NCBI RefSeq assembly: GCF_000756305.1 | Contig: NZ_JRFE01000014.1 | Location: forward strand, 302,300-366,299 | Origin: Myxosarcina sp. GI1 | GTDB lineage: Bacteria > Cyanobacteriota > Cyanobacteriia > Cyanobacteriales > Xenococcaceae | Reading direction: 5' to 3' | Length of the DNA stretch: 64,000 nt | In this document: in pieces, positions 48,575 through 57,610 of the stretch | Position numbering within the stretch: the first letter of the stretch is position 1 | Layout of the letters: each line of letters begins with the position of its first letter | Program-made: the position numbers and the translations under genes | The notes under the pieces: generated by a model | Told to the model about the DNA's origin: nothing | The model's input: only the letters and a program-made list of their open reading frames with translations | The model's database searches: none

Positions 48575-48612
48575 GCAAAAAGCGTTCCCATTTAACAAGA
48601 TGAGAACGCCTT
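48575..48612 (-). terminator. psbA rho-independent terminator
   Basis: Read on the minus strand, GGCGTTCTCAT pairs with ATGGGAACGCT across an 8-base loop and is followed by TTTTTGC. The stem has one mismatch. It ends psbA 40 bp after its stop. Confidence 0.85.
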
Positions 48613-48650
48613 TTTTAAAACTCGATGAACGAGTTAGTTAAACTTTTTGA

Positions 48651-49733
48651 TTAGCCGTTAATGCTAGGAGCAGAGAGTGCTACAGGAGTAGCATCGGCAC
48701 TGGCAAGGTCTAAGGGGAAGTTGTGTGCATTACGCTCGTGCATTACCTCAAAACCAAGGTTGGCTCTGTTGAGTACGTCTGCCCAAGTGTTTACAACTCT
48801 TCCTTGAGAATCCATTACCGACTGGTTGAAGTTGAAACCGTTCAAGTTGAACGCCATCGTACTGATTCCCATTGCGGTGAACCAAATACCGATTACAGGC
48901 CACGCTCCTAAGAAGAAGTGTAGGCTGCGGCTATTGTTGAAAGACGCATATTGGAAAATCAAGCGACCAAAATAACCGTGTGCGGCTACGATGTTGTAGG
49001 TTTCTTCTTCTTGTCCGAATTTGTAACCGTAGTTCTGTGACTCGGTTTCGGTTGTTTCTCTTACCAAAGAAGAGGTTACCAAACTACCGTGCATGGCAGA
49101 GAATAATGCTCCACCGAATACGCCTGCTACACCTAACATGTGGAAGGGGTGCATCAGAATGTTGTGTTCGGCTTGGAACACGAACATGAAGTTAAACGTA
49201 CCAGAAATACCTAATGGCATTCCGTCAGAAAAGCTTCCTTGTCCTAAAGGATAGATTAGGAATACTGCTGTGGCAGCCGATACTGGTGCAGAATATGCTA
49301 CGCAGATCCAAGGACGCATTCCTAGTCTGTAGGATAGTTCCCACTGACGTCCTAAGTAGGAGAAGACTCCGATTAGGAAGTGGAAGACGATTAGCTGATA
49401 AGGTCCGCCGTTGTACAGCCACTCATCTAATGAGGCTGCTTCCCAGATGGGATAGAAGTGTAGTCCAATTGCGTTTGAGCTTGGTACTACTGCTCCCGAT
49501 ACGATATTGTTACCGTACAGTAATGAACCTGCTACTGGTTCTCTAATGCCGTCGATGTCTACAGGCGGTGCTGCGACGAAGGCGATTAGGAAACAGGTGG
49601 TTGCTGCTAGGAGGGTGGGAATCATCAAGACACCGAACCAACCGATGTAAATGCGGTTGTTGGTGCTGGTTACCCACTGACAAAAGTTCTCCCAAGCACT
49701 GCGATTTTCGCGAGTTCTTAGTGTAGTTGTCAT
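48651..49733 (-). CDS. psbA: Photosystem II D1 protein
   Basis: 360-aa D1, the core reaction-centre subunit that binds P680, pheophytin, QB and the Mn4CaO5 cluster. All key residues are present: Tyr161, Asp170, His190, His198, Ser264, His332, Glu333, His337, Asp342 and the cleavage point after Ala344, leaving a 16-residue C-terminal extension. Residue 130 is Gln, the pattern of the standard or low-light isoform rather than the Glu130 high-light form. Five membrane helices. ATG at 49733. Usually one of several copies in a genome; only one is in this window. Confidence 0.99.
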   Translation of the reverse strand: MTTTLRTRENRSAWENFCQWVTSTNNRIYIGWFGVLMIPTLLAATTCFLIAFVAAPPVDIDGIREPVAGSLLYGNNIVSGAVVPSSNAIGLHFYPIWEAASLDEWLYNGGPYQLIVFHFLIGVFSYLGRQWELSYRLGMRPWICVAYSAPVSAATAVFLIYPLGQGSFSDGMPLGISGTFNFMFVFQAEHNILMHPFHMLGVAGVFGGALFSAMHGSLVTSSLVRETTETESQNYGYKFGQEEETYNIVAAHGYFGRLIFQYASFNNSRSLHFFLGAWPVIGIWFTAMGISTMAFNLNGFNFNQSVMDSQGRVVNTWADVLNRANLGFEVMHERNAHNFPLDLASADATPVALSAPSING

Positions 49734-49827
49734 ATTGTGTGAATTATTGCGTTATGTATTAAATTTTCAAGGTTCTGTAGATGGGAAACGAGATAAAAAT
49801 AATTTGTTTGACCTCATCCACATTTAC

Positions 49828-49866
49828 ATACTAACTAACTTTTCAGTCTTTGTCAAGTTTTGTAAC
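49828..49866 (-). promoter_or_regulatory. psbA promoter with HLR1-like site
   Basis: On the minus strand, TTGACA (49851-49856), 17 bp, then TAGTAT (49828-49833) makes a good -35/-10 pair about 95 bp before the ATG. GTTACA-AAAC-TTGACA (49851-49866) matches the RpaB-bound HLR1 layout (two TTACA-like halves) with one mismatch, overlapping the -35. Regulation by light via RpaB is inferred from that match. Confidence 0.6.
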
Positions 49867-49934
49867 GAATATTAGACCCTAATCTATCAATGGTTGTAGT
49901 TACTTGGTGTTTGTAAATTCGACCGAAGATCTAA

Positions 49935-50870
49935 CTAGTTGACATTAATAAACAAGAATGCCACTCCTCCTAAAGAAATGAAAACTCCCAAAACGGAACG
50001 CCAACTAATTTTTTCACCCATAAAAGCTACTATTGGTAGAACAAACAAAGGACTTGTAGCTAATAAAGTTTGAGCAATACCTGTAGGTGCATATTTTAAT
50101 GACGTTTGCTGTAACCAAATGCCTAAATAGGTACCGCTAAAAGCTGCGATCGCTACTGCACTCCAATTGGTTATGCTTAAATTGCTTTTAATTAATAGCG
50201 ATCTAGTCAAACCAGTTTGTCGGCGGTTGGTAACTAACCAAAGCAGCCAAACGATTGCAGTACCTGCCAGCAAACGTACCAATGCACTAGTTAGAGGACT
50301 GATATCGGACTGTAACAACGCAAAACGAGAGATTACTGCACCAAAGGCTTGAGCGACTGCCGCTAAAATTGCATAAATAATTCCTGCTTTCATCTTTATA
50401 CTTTTCTTCGTGGCAATCGGAGTGCGTTCGCTAATTACCCAAACGATACCGCCAAGAGTGAGTATAATTCCACACCAAGCACTAGATGATAACTGTTCGC
50501 TCATAAAAATTAAGGCAAGCAGCGCGCCTATAGGGGGAGACAATGTTTCTAACAATAAGGTGCGTCTCGCGCCCAAAATATTTAAAGCCGCAAAATAGGC
50601 AGTATCGCCTAAGCCAATTCCGATCGCGCCGCTAACCGATAGCATGAGCAAAGGATATAAAGCTATATTGTCAAACGTCGCTTTCTGCCCTATCAGAGTT
50701 ATTACTAATAGTGCGATCGCAATAATACCTTTATAGACATTAAGCTGTAATGGTGAAATTTTTAATCCCAGGCGACTGTAAATTATGGAAGCAGCTGCCC
50801 ACAAAAAAGCAGCACTCAATGCTGCTATTTCTCCAATAAATTCCTGAAAATAACCGATATTTATAGACAA
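49935..50870 (-). CDS. EamA/DMT-family transporter
   Basis: 311-aa membrane protein with ten hydrophobic helices in two EamA halves (ALSAAFLWAAASIIYSRLGL and AAFSGTYLGIWLQQTSLKY). DMT transporters export metabolites; substrate unknown. The start is not certain: a TTG at 50870 gives the usual short N-terminus, no ATG occurs before the first helix, and no ribosome site is evident. It lies between psbA and the two-component cluster on the same strand. Confidence 0.88.
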   Translation of the reverse strand: MSINIGYFQEFIGEIAALSAAFLWAAASIIYSRLGLKISPLQLNVYKGIIAIALLVITLIGQKATFDNIALYPLLMLSVSGAIGIGLGDTAYFAALNILGARRTLLLETLSPPIGALLALIFMSEQLSSSAWCGIILTLGGIVWVISERTPIATKKSIKMKAGIIYAILAAVAQAFGAVISRFALLQSDISPLTSALVRLLAGTAIVWLLWLVTNRRQTGLTRSLLIKSNLSITNWSAVAIAAFSGTYLGIWLQQTSLKYAPTGIAQTLLATSPLFVLPIVAFMGEKISWRSVLGVFISLGGVAFLFINVN

Positions 50871-50952
50871 AACTTTAATTTAATTTTTGATATAGCGGTT
50901 CTTGAATAGGTGAGGTACTAATTTAAACTTAGAACAAATTGCCTTTTGCACG

Positions 50953-50990
50953 GATGGCTAGAAGTTTTGAGGTTCCCTCAAAACTCGCAT
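50953..50990. other. Strong stem-loop between transporter and signalling cluster
   Basis: AGTTTTGAGG (50963-50972), loop TTC, CCTCAAAACT (50976-50985): a perfect 10-bp stem, with outer GGATG/CATCC pairing around it. There is no T-run on the minus strand, so termination would be atypical. It may protect or process the 3' end of the signalling transcript. Confidence 0.55.
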
Positions 50991-51075
50991 CCTCCTCTTG
51001 CCTGACAGAATCGAAATGTACCTAATATGACTAAGGATTGCTATAAATACTGCTAACTAATATTCTCGTATGCAG

Positions 51076-52134
51076 TCATAAAGGAAGCTTAATAGTAAAA
51101 GTAGTTCCTTTATCTACTTCTGATTCTACTTCAATAGTTCCTTCGTGAGTATTTATTATTTGCTCGCACAAATATAAACCCAAGCCTTTACCAGAGCGAC
51201 GATGATTGCCTTGTTGAAAACGTTGGAAAATGGCTTTTTGCTCTGACTTGGGAATACCAATGCCCGTATCTTCTATTTTGATAACAACGTTTTTGTCTGT
51301 AGTTTGCAGGGCAATAGCAACATAACCTCTGTCGGTAAACTTAATTGCGTTACCAATCAAATTAGACAAAACACGTCTTAATTCTAGACGGTCGCCTTTA
51401 ATACTAGTATTAGGTAATATCTCTAATTTTATTTCTAAATTTTTTTCTGCTGCTAGAGGCTTAAGTTCTACTACTACTTCTTCTACTAACTCCGATAAAT
51501 CGAATTCGATAAAGCTGAGAATTTTTCTACCTACTTCGTAATGATATACTTCTAATAATGTATTTAACATTTTTAGCAAATTTTCATTACTGTTATTAAT
51601 ATTTGCAATAGCTTCTTTCATCTCATTAGTAATAGTACCAAAAACTTCTTGCTGCATCAGACTAAGCATTCTGTTGGCTGCAACCAACGGTGTACGCAGG
51701 TCGTGTGTCAAACAAGAAACAAAATTTTCACGCTGATCGATGGTTTGTTTGAGACGCAGTAGCGAACGGACTCTTGCCTGTAATTCATCAATTTGAATTG
51801 GTTTGCGAATAAATTCATCTGCTCCAGCATCTAATCCTTGAATAACGCTAGTCTCTTGATAGGCACTAATCAACAAAATAGGAATAAAAGGTAAGTTGCG
51901 GTCTTGACGAATTTGCTTTGTTACTTCATAACCGTCAATTCCTGGCATCATTACATCGAGTAAAATTAAATCGGGAGGAGATTGCTTAATTGTCTCTAGA
52001 GCTTTTAAGCCATTGTCAACCAGGCAAACTTCGTATCCTTCTTGTTCTAAAGCTAATTTAAATAAAAATAAATTATCGGGGGTATCATCGACAGCAAGAA
52101 TCCGATCTTTTTTTAAAGCTACAGCAGAAGACAT
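51076..52134 (-). CDS. REC-histidine kinase hybrid
   Basis: 352-aa protein. N-terminal receiver (about 10-128) with acidic pocket AVDD and phospho-acceptor Asp in LILLDVMMPG. HisKA with His in NFVSCLTHDLRTPLVAA, then HATPase with N box LIGNAIKF, G1 IEDTGIGIP and G2 GKGLGLYLCEQI. No sensor or output domain: it is controlled by phosphorylation of its receiver. ATG at 52134. Last of four same-strand signalling genes; gap to the next upstream gene is 55 bp. Confidence 0.92.
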   Translation of the reverse strand: MSSAVALKKDRILAVDDTPDNLFLFKLALEQEGYEVCLVDNGLKALETIKQSPPDLILLDVMMPGIDGYEVTKQIRQDRNLPFIPILLISAYQETSVIQGLDAGADEFIRKPIQIDELQARVRSLLRLKQTIDQRENFVSCLTHDLRTPLVAANRMLSLMQQEVFGTITNEMKEAIANINNSNENLLKMLNTLLEVYHYEVGRKILSFIEFDLSELVEEVVVELKPLAAEKNLEIKLEILPNTSIKGDRLELRRVLSNLIGNAIKFTDRGYVAIALQTTDKNVVIKIEDTGIGIPKSEQKAIFQRFQQGNHRRSGKGLGLYLCEQIINTHEGTIEVESEVDKGTTFTIKLPL

Positions 52135-52189
52135 ATAAAAAAGTTTTATAAAAGATTATTATCAATCAATTCTAAAATACTGTCTGCTG

Positions 52190-53410
52190 TCAAACATAAG
52201 CCTTACGAGGGATTTTGACACAAAAAACCGAACCAACTCCCACTTCGCTTTCGAGAGTTATCGTACCCTGTAGCATTTTGGTTAATGAGTCGGTAATTGC
52301 TAATCCCAAACCAGTTCCAGTATGAGCGCGAGAGATAGATTGATCTGCTTGGCGAAAAGCTTCAAAAATACGTTTAAAATTATCTTTTTCAATACCTATA
52401 CCCGTATCTTCCACCGCTATAGCTATTTTGTTCTCACTTTCAAACTCCCATACTTTGACCCGTACACCACCTTGATTGGTAAATTTAATGGCATTAGATA
52501 ACAAGTTAATGAGAATTCTTTTTAAACAACTATAGTCTTGAAACACTGTAGGGTTATTTAAATTAATATCTGTTTTTAGCTCGATCTTCTTTTGCACTGC
52601 CAACGAACGTAGTTCTTCGACGGTCAGACAAACTAATTTATCTAGATCGAATTCGCGAAAGTTTAGTTCGAATTTACCTGCCTCGATTTTAGAAAAATCC
52701 AACAGTTCATTGATCATTTCTAATAAGTTTTGGCTATTATTAAAAATTCGACCAACTATATTTAGCTGTTGTTCGCTTAAAGGATCGGGATACTGACGTA
52801 GTAACAGTTGAGAAAAACCCATAATGGCATTCATCGGGGTTCTCAATTCGTGAGACATGGTTGCCAAAAACTCGGATTTAAGGCGAGAAGCTTCCTGTAG
52901 CTGAATGTTTTGTAGTTGGATTTGCTGCTGCTGTAGTTTCAGTTCTCGATTTTTTTGCATTAATAGCTCGTTTGTGGCTCTCAAGCGTTGATTTGCTAGT
53001 TTTGCGGCTTTCTCAGCGCGGTTAATTCGGATAGCACTACTAATAGTTTGAATCAAGCTTTGGGGAGAAACCCGAGATTTTGATAGATAATCGGCGGCTC
53101 CAGCTTTCATTATTTCGACAGCAATTTCTTCATCTCCTTGTCCTGTAAGTACTATCAAAGGTATTGATAGATTCAATTCGTTTATTTGTTCGATCAGGTT
53201 TAGTCCATTGCTATCTGGCAAATAATAATCGAGCAAGATGACATCAAAATTTTGATTGTTTGGGGTTGAAAATAGTTTTTCTAAAGCCGCAGCACTATTT
53301 TCGGCTTCGCATAAAGTTATGTTTAAACTACCTTTTTGTAAAGCCCGTCGTACCGCCATACGGTCTACTTCATCATCATCTACTATTAATATCTTGATAT
53401 TTTCATCCAT
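52190..53410 (-). CDS. REC-histidine kinase hybrid with coiled coil
   Basis: 406-aa protein. Receiver (about 6-125) with phospho-acceptor Asp in VILLDYYLPDSNG and DDDEVDR pocket. A Gln-rich coiled coil at about 135-172 (LQQQQIQLQNIQLQEAS) links to HisKA (His in FLATMSHELRTPMNAI) and HATPase (LLSNAIKF, VEDTGIGIE, GTGLGLAI). Cytoplasmic, no sensor. ATG at 53410. Third in the cluster; preceded by the single-domain regulator. Confidence 0.92.
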   Translation of the reverse strand: MDENIKILIVDDDEVDRMAVRRALQKGSLNITLCEAENSAAALEKLFSTPNNQNFDVILLDYYLPDSNGLNLIEQINELNLSIPLIVLTGQGDEEIAVEIMKAGAADYLSKSRVSPQSLIQTISSAIRINRAEKAAKLANQRLRATNELLMQKNRELKLQQQQIQLQNIQLQEASRLKSEFLATMSHELRTPMNAIMGFSQLLLRQYPDPLSEQQLNIVGRIFNNSQNLLEMINELLDFSKIEAGKFELNFREFDLDKLVCLTVEELRSLAVQKKIELKTDINLNNPTVFQDYSCLKRILINLLSNAIKFTNQGGVRVKVWEFESENKIAIAVEDTGIGIEKDNFKRIFEAFRQADQSISRAHTGTGLGLAITDSLTKMLQGTITLESEVGVGSVFCVKIPRKAYV

Positions 53411-53476
53411 TAACTACAGTGGAGCGTTTGTTTGATTGAGATTGGTTGTCGATTTTACAGTTAAATATCAAACTGG

Positions 53477-53908
53477 TTAGGGCATTTCGCACAAAGTCCA
53501 GTATTTATTTAAAGCAACCATTACTTCGGCAAAATTGCCAAAGGTAACAGGCTTGAGAATATAGCCTGCTACGTTAAGATTATATGCTTCTACGCGATCG
53601 CGATCTTCGTCAGAAGTTGTCAAAACTATAACAGGTGTTAGCTTTAGTTCGGGATGTTCTCTAAGTTTGTGCAGAAATTCCAAACCGTTCATTTTGGGCA
53701 TATTGAGATCGAGTAAAATCAGGCGGCGATTGGAAGGAATAACTTCTTGATGACCTTGAATCGCTCCTAGCTTTTCTAGAGCTTCAATACCGTTATTGGC
53801 AATATATAAAGGATTATAGATATTGCTTTTTTTGAAAGCGCGTTTGACGTTCATGATATCTACTTCATCATCTTCGACCAGCAAAATATTAATTACTCGT
53901 TCTTCCAT
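53477..53908 (-). CDS. Rcp1-like single-domain response regulator
   Basis: 143-aa receiver only, of the Rcp1 type that pairs with phytochrome-class kinases. VEDDEVDIMNVKRAF opens it, phospho-acceptor Asp is in LILLDLNMPKMNG, Thr in VLTTSDED and Lys in YILKPV. The extended C-terminal helix (FAEVMVALNKYWTLCEMP) is the Rcp1-family trait. ATG at 53908, 19 bp after the stop of the multi-PAS kinase, so the two are an obvious pair. Confidence 0.93.
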   Translation of the reverse strand: MEERVINILLVEDDEVDIMNVKRAFKKSNIYNPLYIANNGIEALEKLGAIQGHQEVIPSNRRLILLDLNMPKMNGLEFLHKLREHPELKLTPVIVLTTSDEDRDRVEAYNLNVAGYILKPVTFGNFAEVMVALNKYWTLCEMP

Positions 53909-53927
53909 AATTATCGCTCGATTTAGT

Positions 53928-56762
53928 TTAATAAACTGATTTGCGCCAGGTGAAATGAAAAGTACTACCGTTACCGAGTTCCGATTCTACTTCAATTTCT
54001 CCTCCTCTTTCTTCGACGGCTTTTTTAACAATTGATAAGCCAATTCCCGTAGCTTCTTTGCGATCGCGAGCTTCGAGAGTTTGAAAAATGCCAAAAATCT
54101 TTTCGTGATAATCGGAATTAATACCAGGACCATCATCACTGACGCTAAAGCGATAAAACTGACCGCAATCGCTGACCGAGATTGACACTTTTCCTGTCGA
54201 ACGATGGTGATGGGCGATCGCATTACTAATTAAATTGGTAAATACTTGCTGTAATGGTATGTATTCGGAAACTACAGTAGGCATATTATCGTCAATTTCG
54301 ACTGTAAAGCCCGAAGGAAGTTGTATGAGTCGAATAATTTTTTGCAGTAAAGCAGTTACATCTATAGTTTTTGGCTTCGACCTATCTCTACCAATACGAG
54401 AATATGCCAGTAAACCATTAATTAAATTTTCCAGACGCTGAACCCTACCTCTTAACAGATTCATTTGATGGCGCGTGTCTTCGGTTAATTTGTCTGCTAA
54501 ATCTTCTTCAATCCACTGCGAAAGATTAGCAATAGCTCTCAGTGGTGCTTTGAGATCGTGAGAGGTAACATAGGCAAAGCGATCTAATTCCTGATTGCGT
54601 TTTTCCAGCTGCGCTGTGGTTTTTAAGAGCATGGCGTTAATCTTTGTTAGCTCTGTAGCTCTAGCTTGCAGCATTATTTGTGTTTGTTGGCGTTGGGTAA
54701 TATCTTCTAAAATTAAACCTACTAAACGATTGGGTAGGGGAAAAGCTTGAAGGTTAAATGTTAAATCGCTCACACAGTCATTGAGGTTGGTTACTTCTCC
54801 TAAGTCTCGCACCTGCTGAGTTTCAATAACTTCAACACAGGCTTCAGGAATTTTTAGTTCGACCAAACGCGGAAAACACTCCGCCACATAGCAATCGACA
54901 GTCGGGCTGACGTCACACATCGAGAGTCTTGCGGCAGCGGGATTGAGATCGATTAGCTTGAAACTATTGGGGTTTTGAGGGTTGTCTAACCGCCAAACCA
55001 TAATTCCAATTTGAATATTGTTAACAATATCGGCATAAAGCTCGATTTTTTGCTTTACTTGTTCTACTTCGGTTCGCGCTTCTCGCTCTCGAATTAGTAA
55101 CAAATCTTTTTGGCGATCTGCTGCTTCTAACTGTGCGGTGCGCCGTTGGACTCTTTGCTCTAGCTGTTGATTGAGTTCGGCAATTTCTACTTCGGCTAAT
55201 ATGCGGTCGCTAACGTTACGCGATATAGAGACAATCTCGGCAATAGTTTGGCTATTAGGGCGATAAAGGCTACGGTTGGTAGTTTCCAGCCAAATATAGC
55301 TGCCGTCTCGATCGCGGAATCGATAGGTGTAGGTGTAAAACTCGGAATATTGTTCGATTTTGTTGGGAGTTTCTGTAAGTAAAAGGGCATCTTCGGGATG
55401 AAGAAAATCATAAATTGATTTTCCGATCATTTCCTCTGGCTGATAACCTAAAGTTGCTCTAGAAGCAGGAGAAACATACAAGAAAATTCCTTCTGGAGAT
55501 TGAATGGAAATTAAATCGCTAGAATTGTCGGCAATTGTTCGATAGCGTTTTTCACTTTCTTCTAATGCTTGAAGAGTTTGTCTGGCTTCGGTAATATTCT
55601 GGAACAACGACACAAAATAAAGCGGCTCGTTTTGTTCGTTACGCATTATCGAAGTGCTAATGTTAAGCCATACTGGATATCCCTGTTTGTGCAAATAGCG
55701 TTTTTCTACCATGACGCTAACCCTTTCTCCAGACAATAGCTGGCGAGTATATTCTAAGTCACGCGGCAAATCTTCTGGGTGAGTAAGCTTTTGAAAAGTT
55801 GTCTGAGTTAATTCTGCCTGAGTGTAACCAATAATATTACACAAGGCAGGATTTGCTTCTAACCACCTTCCCTCTAGCGAAAGGATCGCCATACCTACTG
55901 CTGCTTGTTGAAAGGCACCATTAAAACGAATTTGACTATCTTTTAGAGCGCGTTCTATCTCGAGGCGATCGCTGATATCTCGCATTGCTGCCACTGCACC
56001 CAATTTTTCTCCCGTAGCTGTAATAATTGGGTCGCCACTTGCCAGAATATAGCGCGTTTTAGCGTTTTTGGGTTTGATAATCATTTCAACATTGCGTACT
56101 GATTCTCCTTGTAGAGCGCGAAACAGAGGAATGTCTTCTGGTTTCATCAATGTTTTGCCATCACTATGATAGAGATCGTAGTGTTCGCTCCAGTCAGTAG
56201 CAGTAATTGCTGCTTGTGGCAGTCCATGAAATTCTTGAGTAGCGCGATTAAACAAAGCCAATACTCCCTGGCGATCGCAAGCTACAATTCCTTCAGCAAG
56301 ATTATCTAATAAGGCTTTGACAAATTCTTTTTCGGCAATCAACTCGGTTTTTATCCGCTCTGTCGCCTCAACTTTTTTTCCAACTCCCATCCATTCTACA
56401 ATGCGATTTTGGCGATCGCGTATGGGCTTAACTTCGAAATTAAAACTCCAATAGTTGTCATTAAAATCTTTCAATCTAACAGATATCTGCCAGCAGTTTT
56501 GCAGTTGCACCGCTCGCTCGATTTTTGTCTTGAATTTGATTCTATCTTCTGGATGTATAGATTTTAAAAAAGCTCGCTCGACTGCTTCTGAATTTTCTAA
56601 CCCCGTATATTTTTGCCAGGAAGAATTAGTGTAAATAATAGTTCCAGTTTTTTCTGCCAGCCAGACAATATCGCTATTAGAGGCGAGTAAATTATTATAG
56701 CGAGAGCGGCAAACAGCCAATTCTTGCTGTAATTTATCTATTTCTTGCTGACATGATTGCAT
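53928..56762 (-). CDS. Multi-PAS histidine kinase
   Basis: 944-aa cytoplasmic kinase. Four clear PAS/PAC repeats cover about 20-520, each with a PAC-like ending such as GVGKKVEATERI, AAMRDISDRLEI, SLFQNITEARQT and SISRNVSDRILA. A coiled coil at about 520-575 follows, then a fifth PAS-like region (580-690). HisKA has His735 in YVTSHDLKAPLRAI; the HATPase has LISNAIAHH, VSDDGPGIN and ATGIGLSIV. The kinase core resembles cyanobacterial phytochromes, which fits the Rcp1-like partner downstream. No GAF or bilin site. ATG at 56762. First of four signalling genes. Confidence 0.92.
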   Translation of the reverse strand: MQSCQQEIDKLQQELAVCRSRYNNLLASNSDIVWLAEKTGTIIYTNSSWQKYTGLENSEAVERAFLKSIHPEDRIKFKTKIERAVQLQNCWQISVRLKDFNDNYWSFNFEVKPIRDRQNRIVEWMGVGKKVEATERIKTELIAEKEFVKALLDNLAEGIVACDRQGVLALFNRATQEFHGLPQAAITATDWSEHYDLYHSDGKTLMKPEDIPLFRALQGESVRNVEMIIKPKNAKTRYILASGDPIITATGEKLGAVAAMRDISDRLEIERALKDSQIRFNGAFQQAAVGMAILSLEGRWLEANPALCNIIGYTQAELTQTTFQKLTHPEDLPRDLEYTRQLLSGERVSVMVEKRYLHKQGYPVWLNISTSIMRNEQNEPLYFVSLFQNITEARQTLQALEESEKRYRTIADNSSDLISIQSPEGIFLYVSPASRATLGYQPEEMIGKSIYDFLHPEDALLLTETPNKIEQYSEFYTYTYRFRDRDGSYIWLETTNRSLYRPNSQTIAEIVSISRNVSDRILAEVEIAELNQQLEQRVQRRTAQLEAADRQKDLLLIREREARTEVEQVKQKIELYADIVNNIQIGIMVWRLDNPQNPNSFKLIDLNPAAARLSMCDVSPTVDCYVAECFPRLVELKIPEACVEVIETQQVRDLGEVTNLNDCVSDLTFNLQAFPLPNRLVGLILEDITQRQQTQIMLQARATELTKINAMLLKTTAQLEKRNQELDRFAYVTSHDLKAPLRAIANLSQWIEEDLADKLTEDTRHQMNLLRGRVQRLENLINGLLAYSRIGRDRSKPKTIDVTALLQKIIRLIQLPSGFTVEIDDNMPTVVSEYIPLQQVFTNLISNAIAHHHRSTGKVSISVSDCGQFYRFSVSDDGPGINSDYHEKIFGIFQTLEARDRKEATGIGLSIVKKAVEERGGEIEVESELGNGSTFHFTWRKSVY

Positions 56763-57184
56763 TTTGATTTTTAAACTGGATTTAAACTTGCTGTGATTTT
56801 TACTCTAATTTTTTTTATAAAAAATAGATTATATGTACTGTATTTAATAATTTTGGCATTGTTTTCCTGTTTATATTAAATGATATTAAAGCTAATCTTT
56901 CCTCTAGCGGAGGAAAGAGTCTAAGCTGTTCTCTTTTAGATTACAGATTACTTTTTTATTTGTGACGAGGTAAGAGAGATGTAAGAAATTTGAGTAGCAA
57001 AAATTATTAACTTTGAGTTAAAAATAGTAGAATAATTTTTTTTGATTAGCTTTTCAAGCTTAAGCTATAGGTTTCAATTGTAAATATACAGCATTTTTCG
57101 GTTTTATTAAGTACACTGTAGTTTAATTAAGCTTGAGCTTCAATGCTTTATAGCAGTTAAATTAACTGCTACTTGCTACTTTTG
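56763..57184. promoter_or_regulatory. A/T-rich spacer upstream of the signalling cluster
   Basis: 422 bp without a gene. A perfect 8-bp stem CTTTCCTC-TAGCG-GAGGAAAG lies at 56897-56917. It should hold the promoter of the four-gene cluster. Nothing else stands out. Confidence 0.5.
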
Positions 57185-57610
57185 TTAATCGCCATTAATA
57201 TGAACTACTAACTCTCTTTGATGGCTGCGTTGACGGTGTTCCCACAGATAAATTCCCTGCCAGGTACCCAAAACCAACCTGCCTCCAGCAACTGGAATTT
57301 GTTCGGAAGTGTGGGTTAGTGCCGAGCGTATATGGGCTGGCATGTCGTCAGCACCTTCTGCATTGTGAACGTAACGCGATGGGTCTTCTGGTACTAGTTT
57401 GGCAAAAAAATTATTTAAGTCCTGAAGCACATCGGGATCGGCATTTTCTTGAATTACTAATGATGCCGATGTGTGCCTGACAAAAACCAGACACAAACCC
57501 GTATCGATTTTCGACTCTGCTACAATTTGCTCGACTTTGCTTGTAACTTTATGAAGAGATTTTCCCGTAGTTTTTAAGCGAAAAGCTTTTTGATACTGTT
57601 TCATATTCAT
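57185..57610 (-). CDS. YjbQ/UPF0047 family protein
   Basis: 141-aa compact enzyme-like protein of the YjbQ family, members of which have weak thiamine-phosphate synthase activity. Motifs: VFVRHTSASLVIQENAD, ADDMPAHIRSALTHTSEQIPV and GTWQGIYLWEHR, with the conserved His and Glu residues. Full length. ATG at 57610 overlaps the stop of the upstream protease gene by 4 bp, so translation is coupled. Physiological role not settled. Confidence 0.92.
   Translation of the reverse strand: MNMKQYQKAFRLKTTGKSLHKVTSKVEQIVAESKIDTGLCLVFVRHTSASLVIQENADPDVLQDLNNFFAKLVPEDPSRYVHNAEGADDMPAHIRSALTHTSEQIPVAGGRLVLGTWQGIYLWEHRQRSHQRELVVHINGD

Noticed and set aside
48723-49546. Plus-strand frames opposite psbA
   Set aside because: Antisense of a highly conserved gene with biased codons; Arg/Leu-rich proteins and no start signals.
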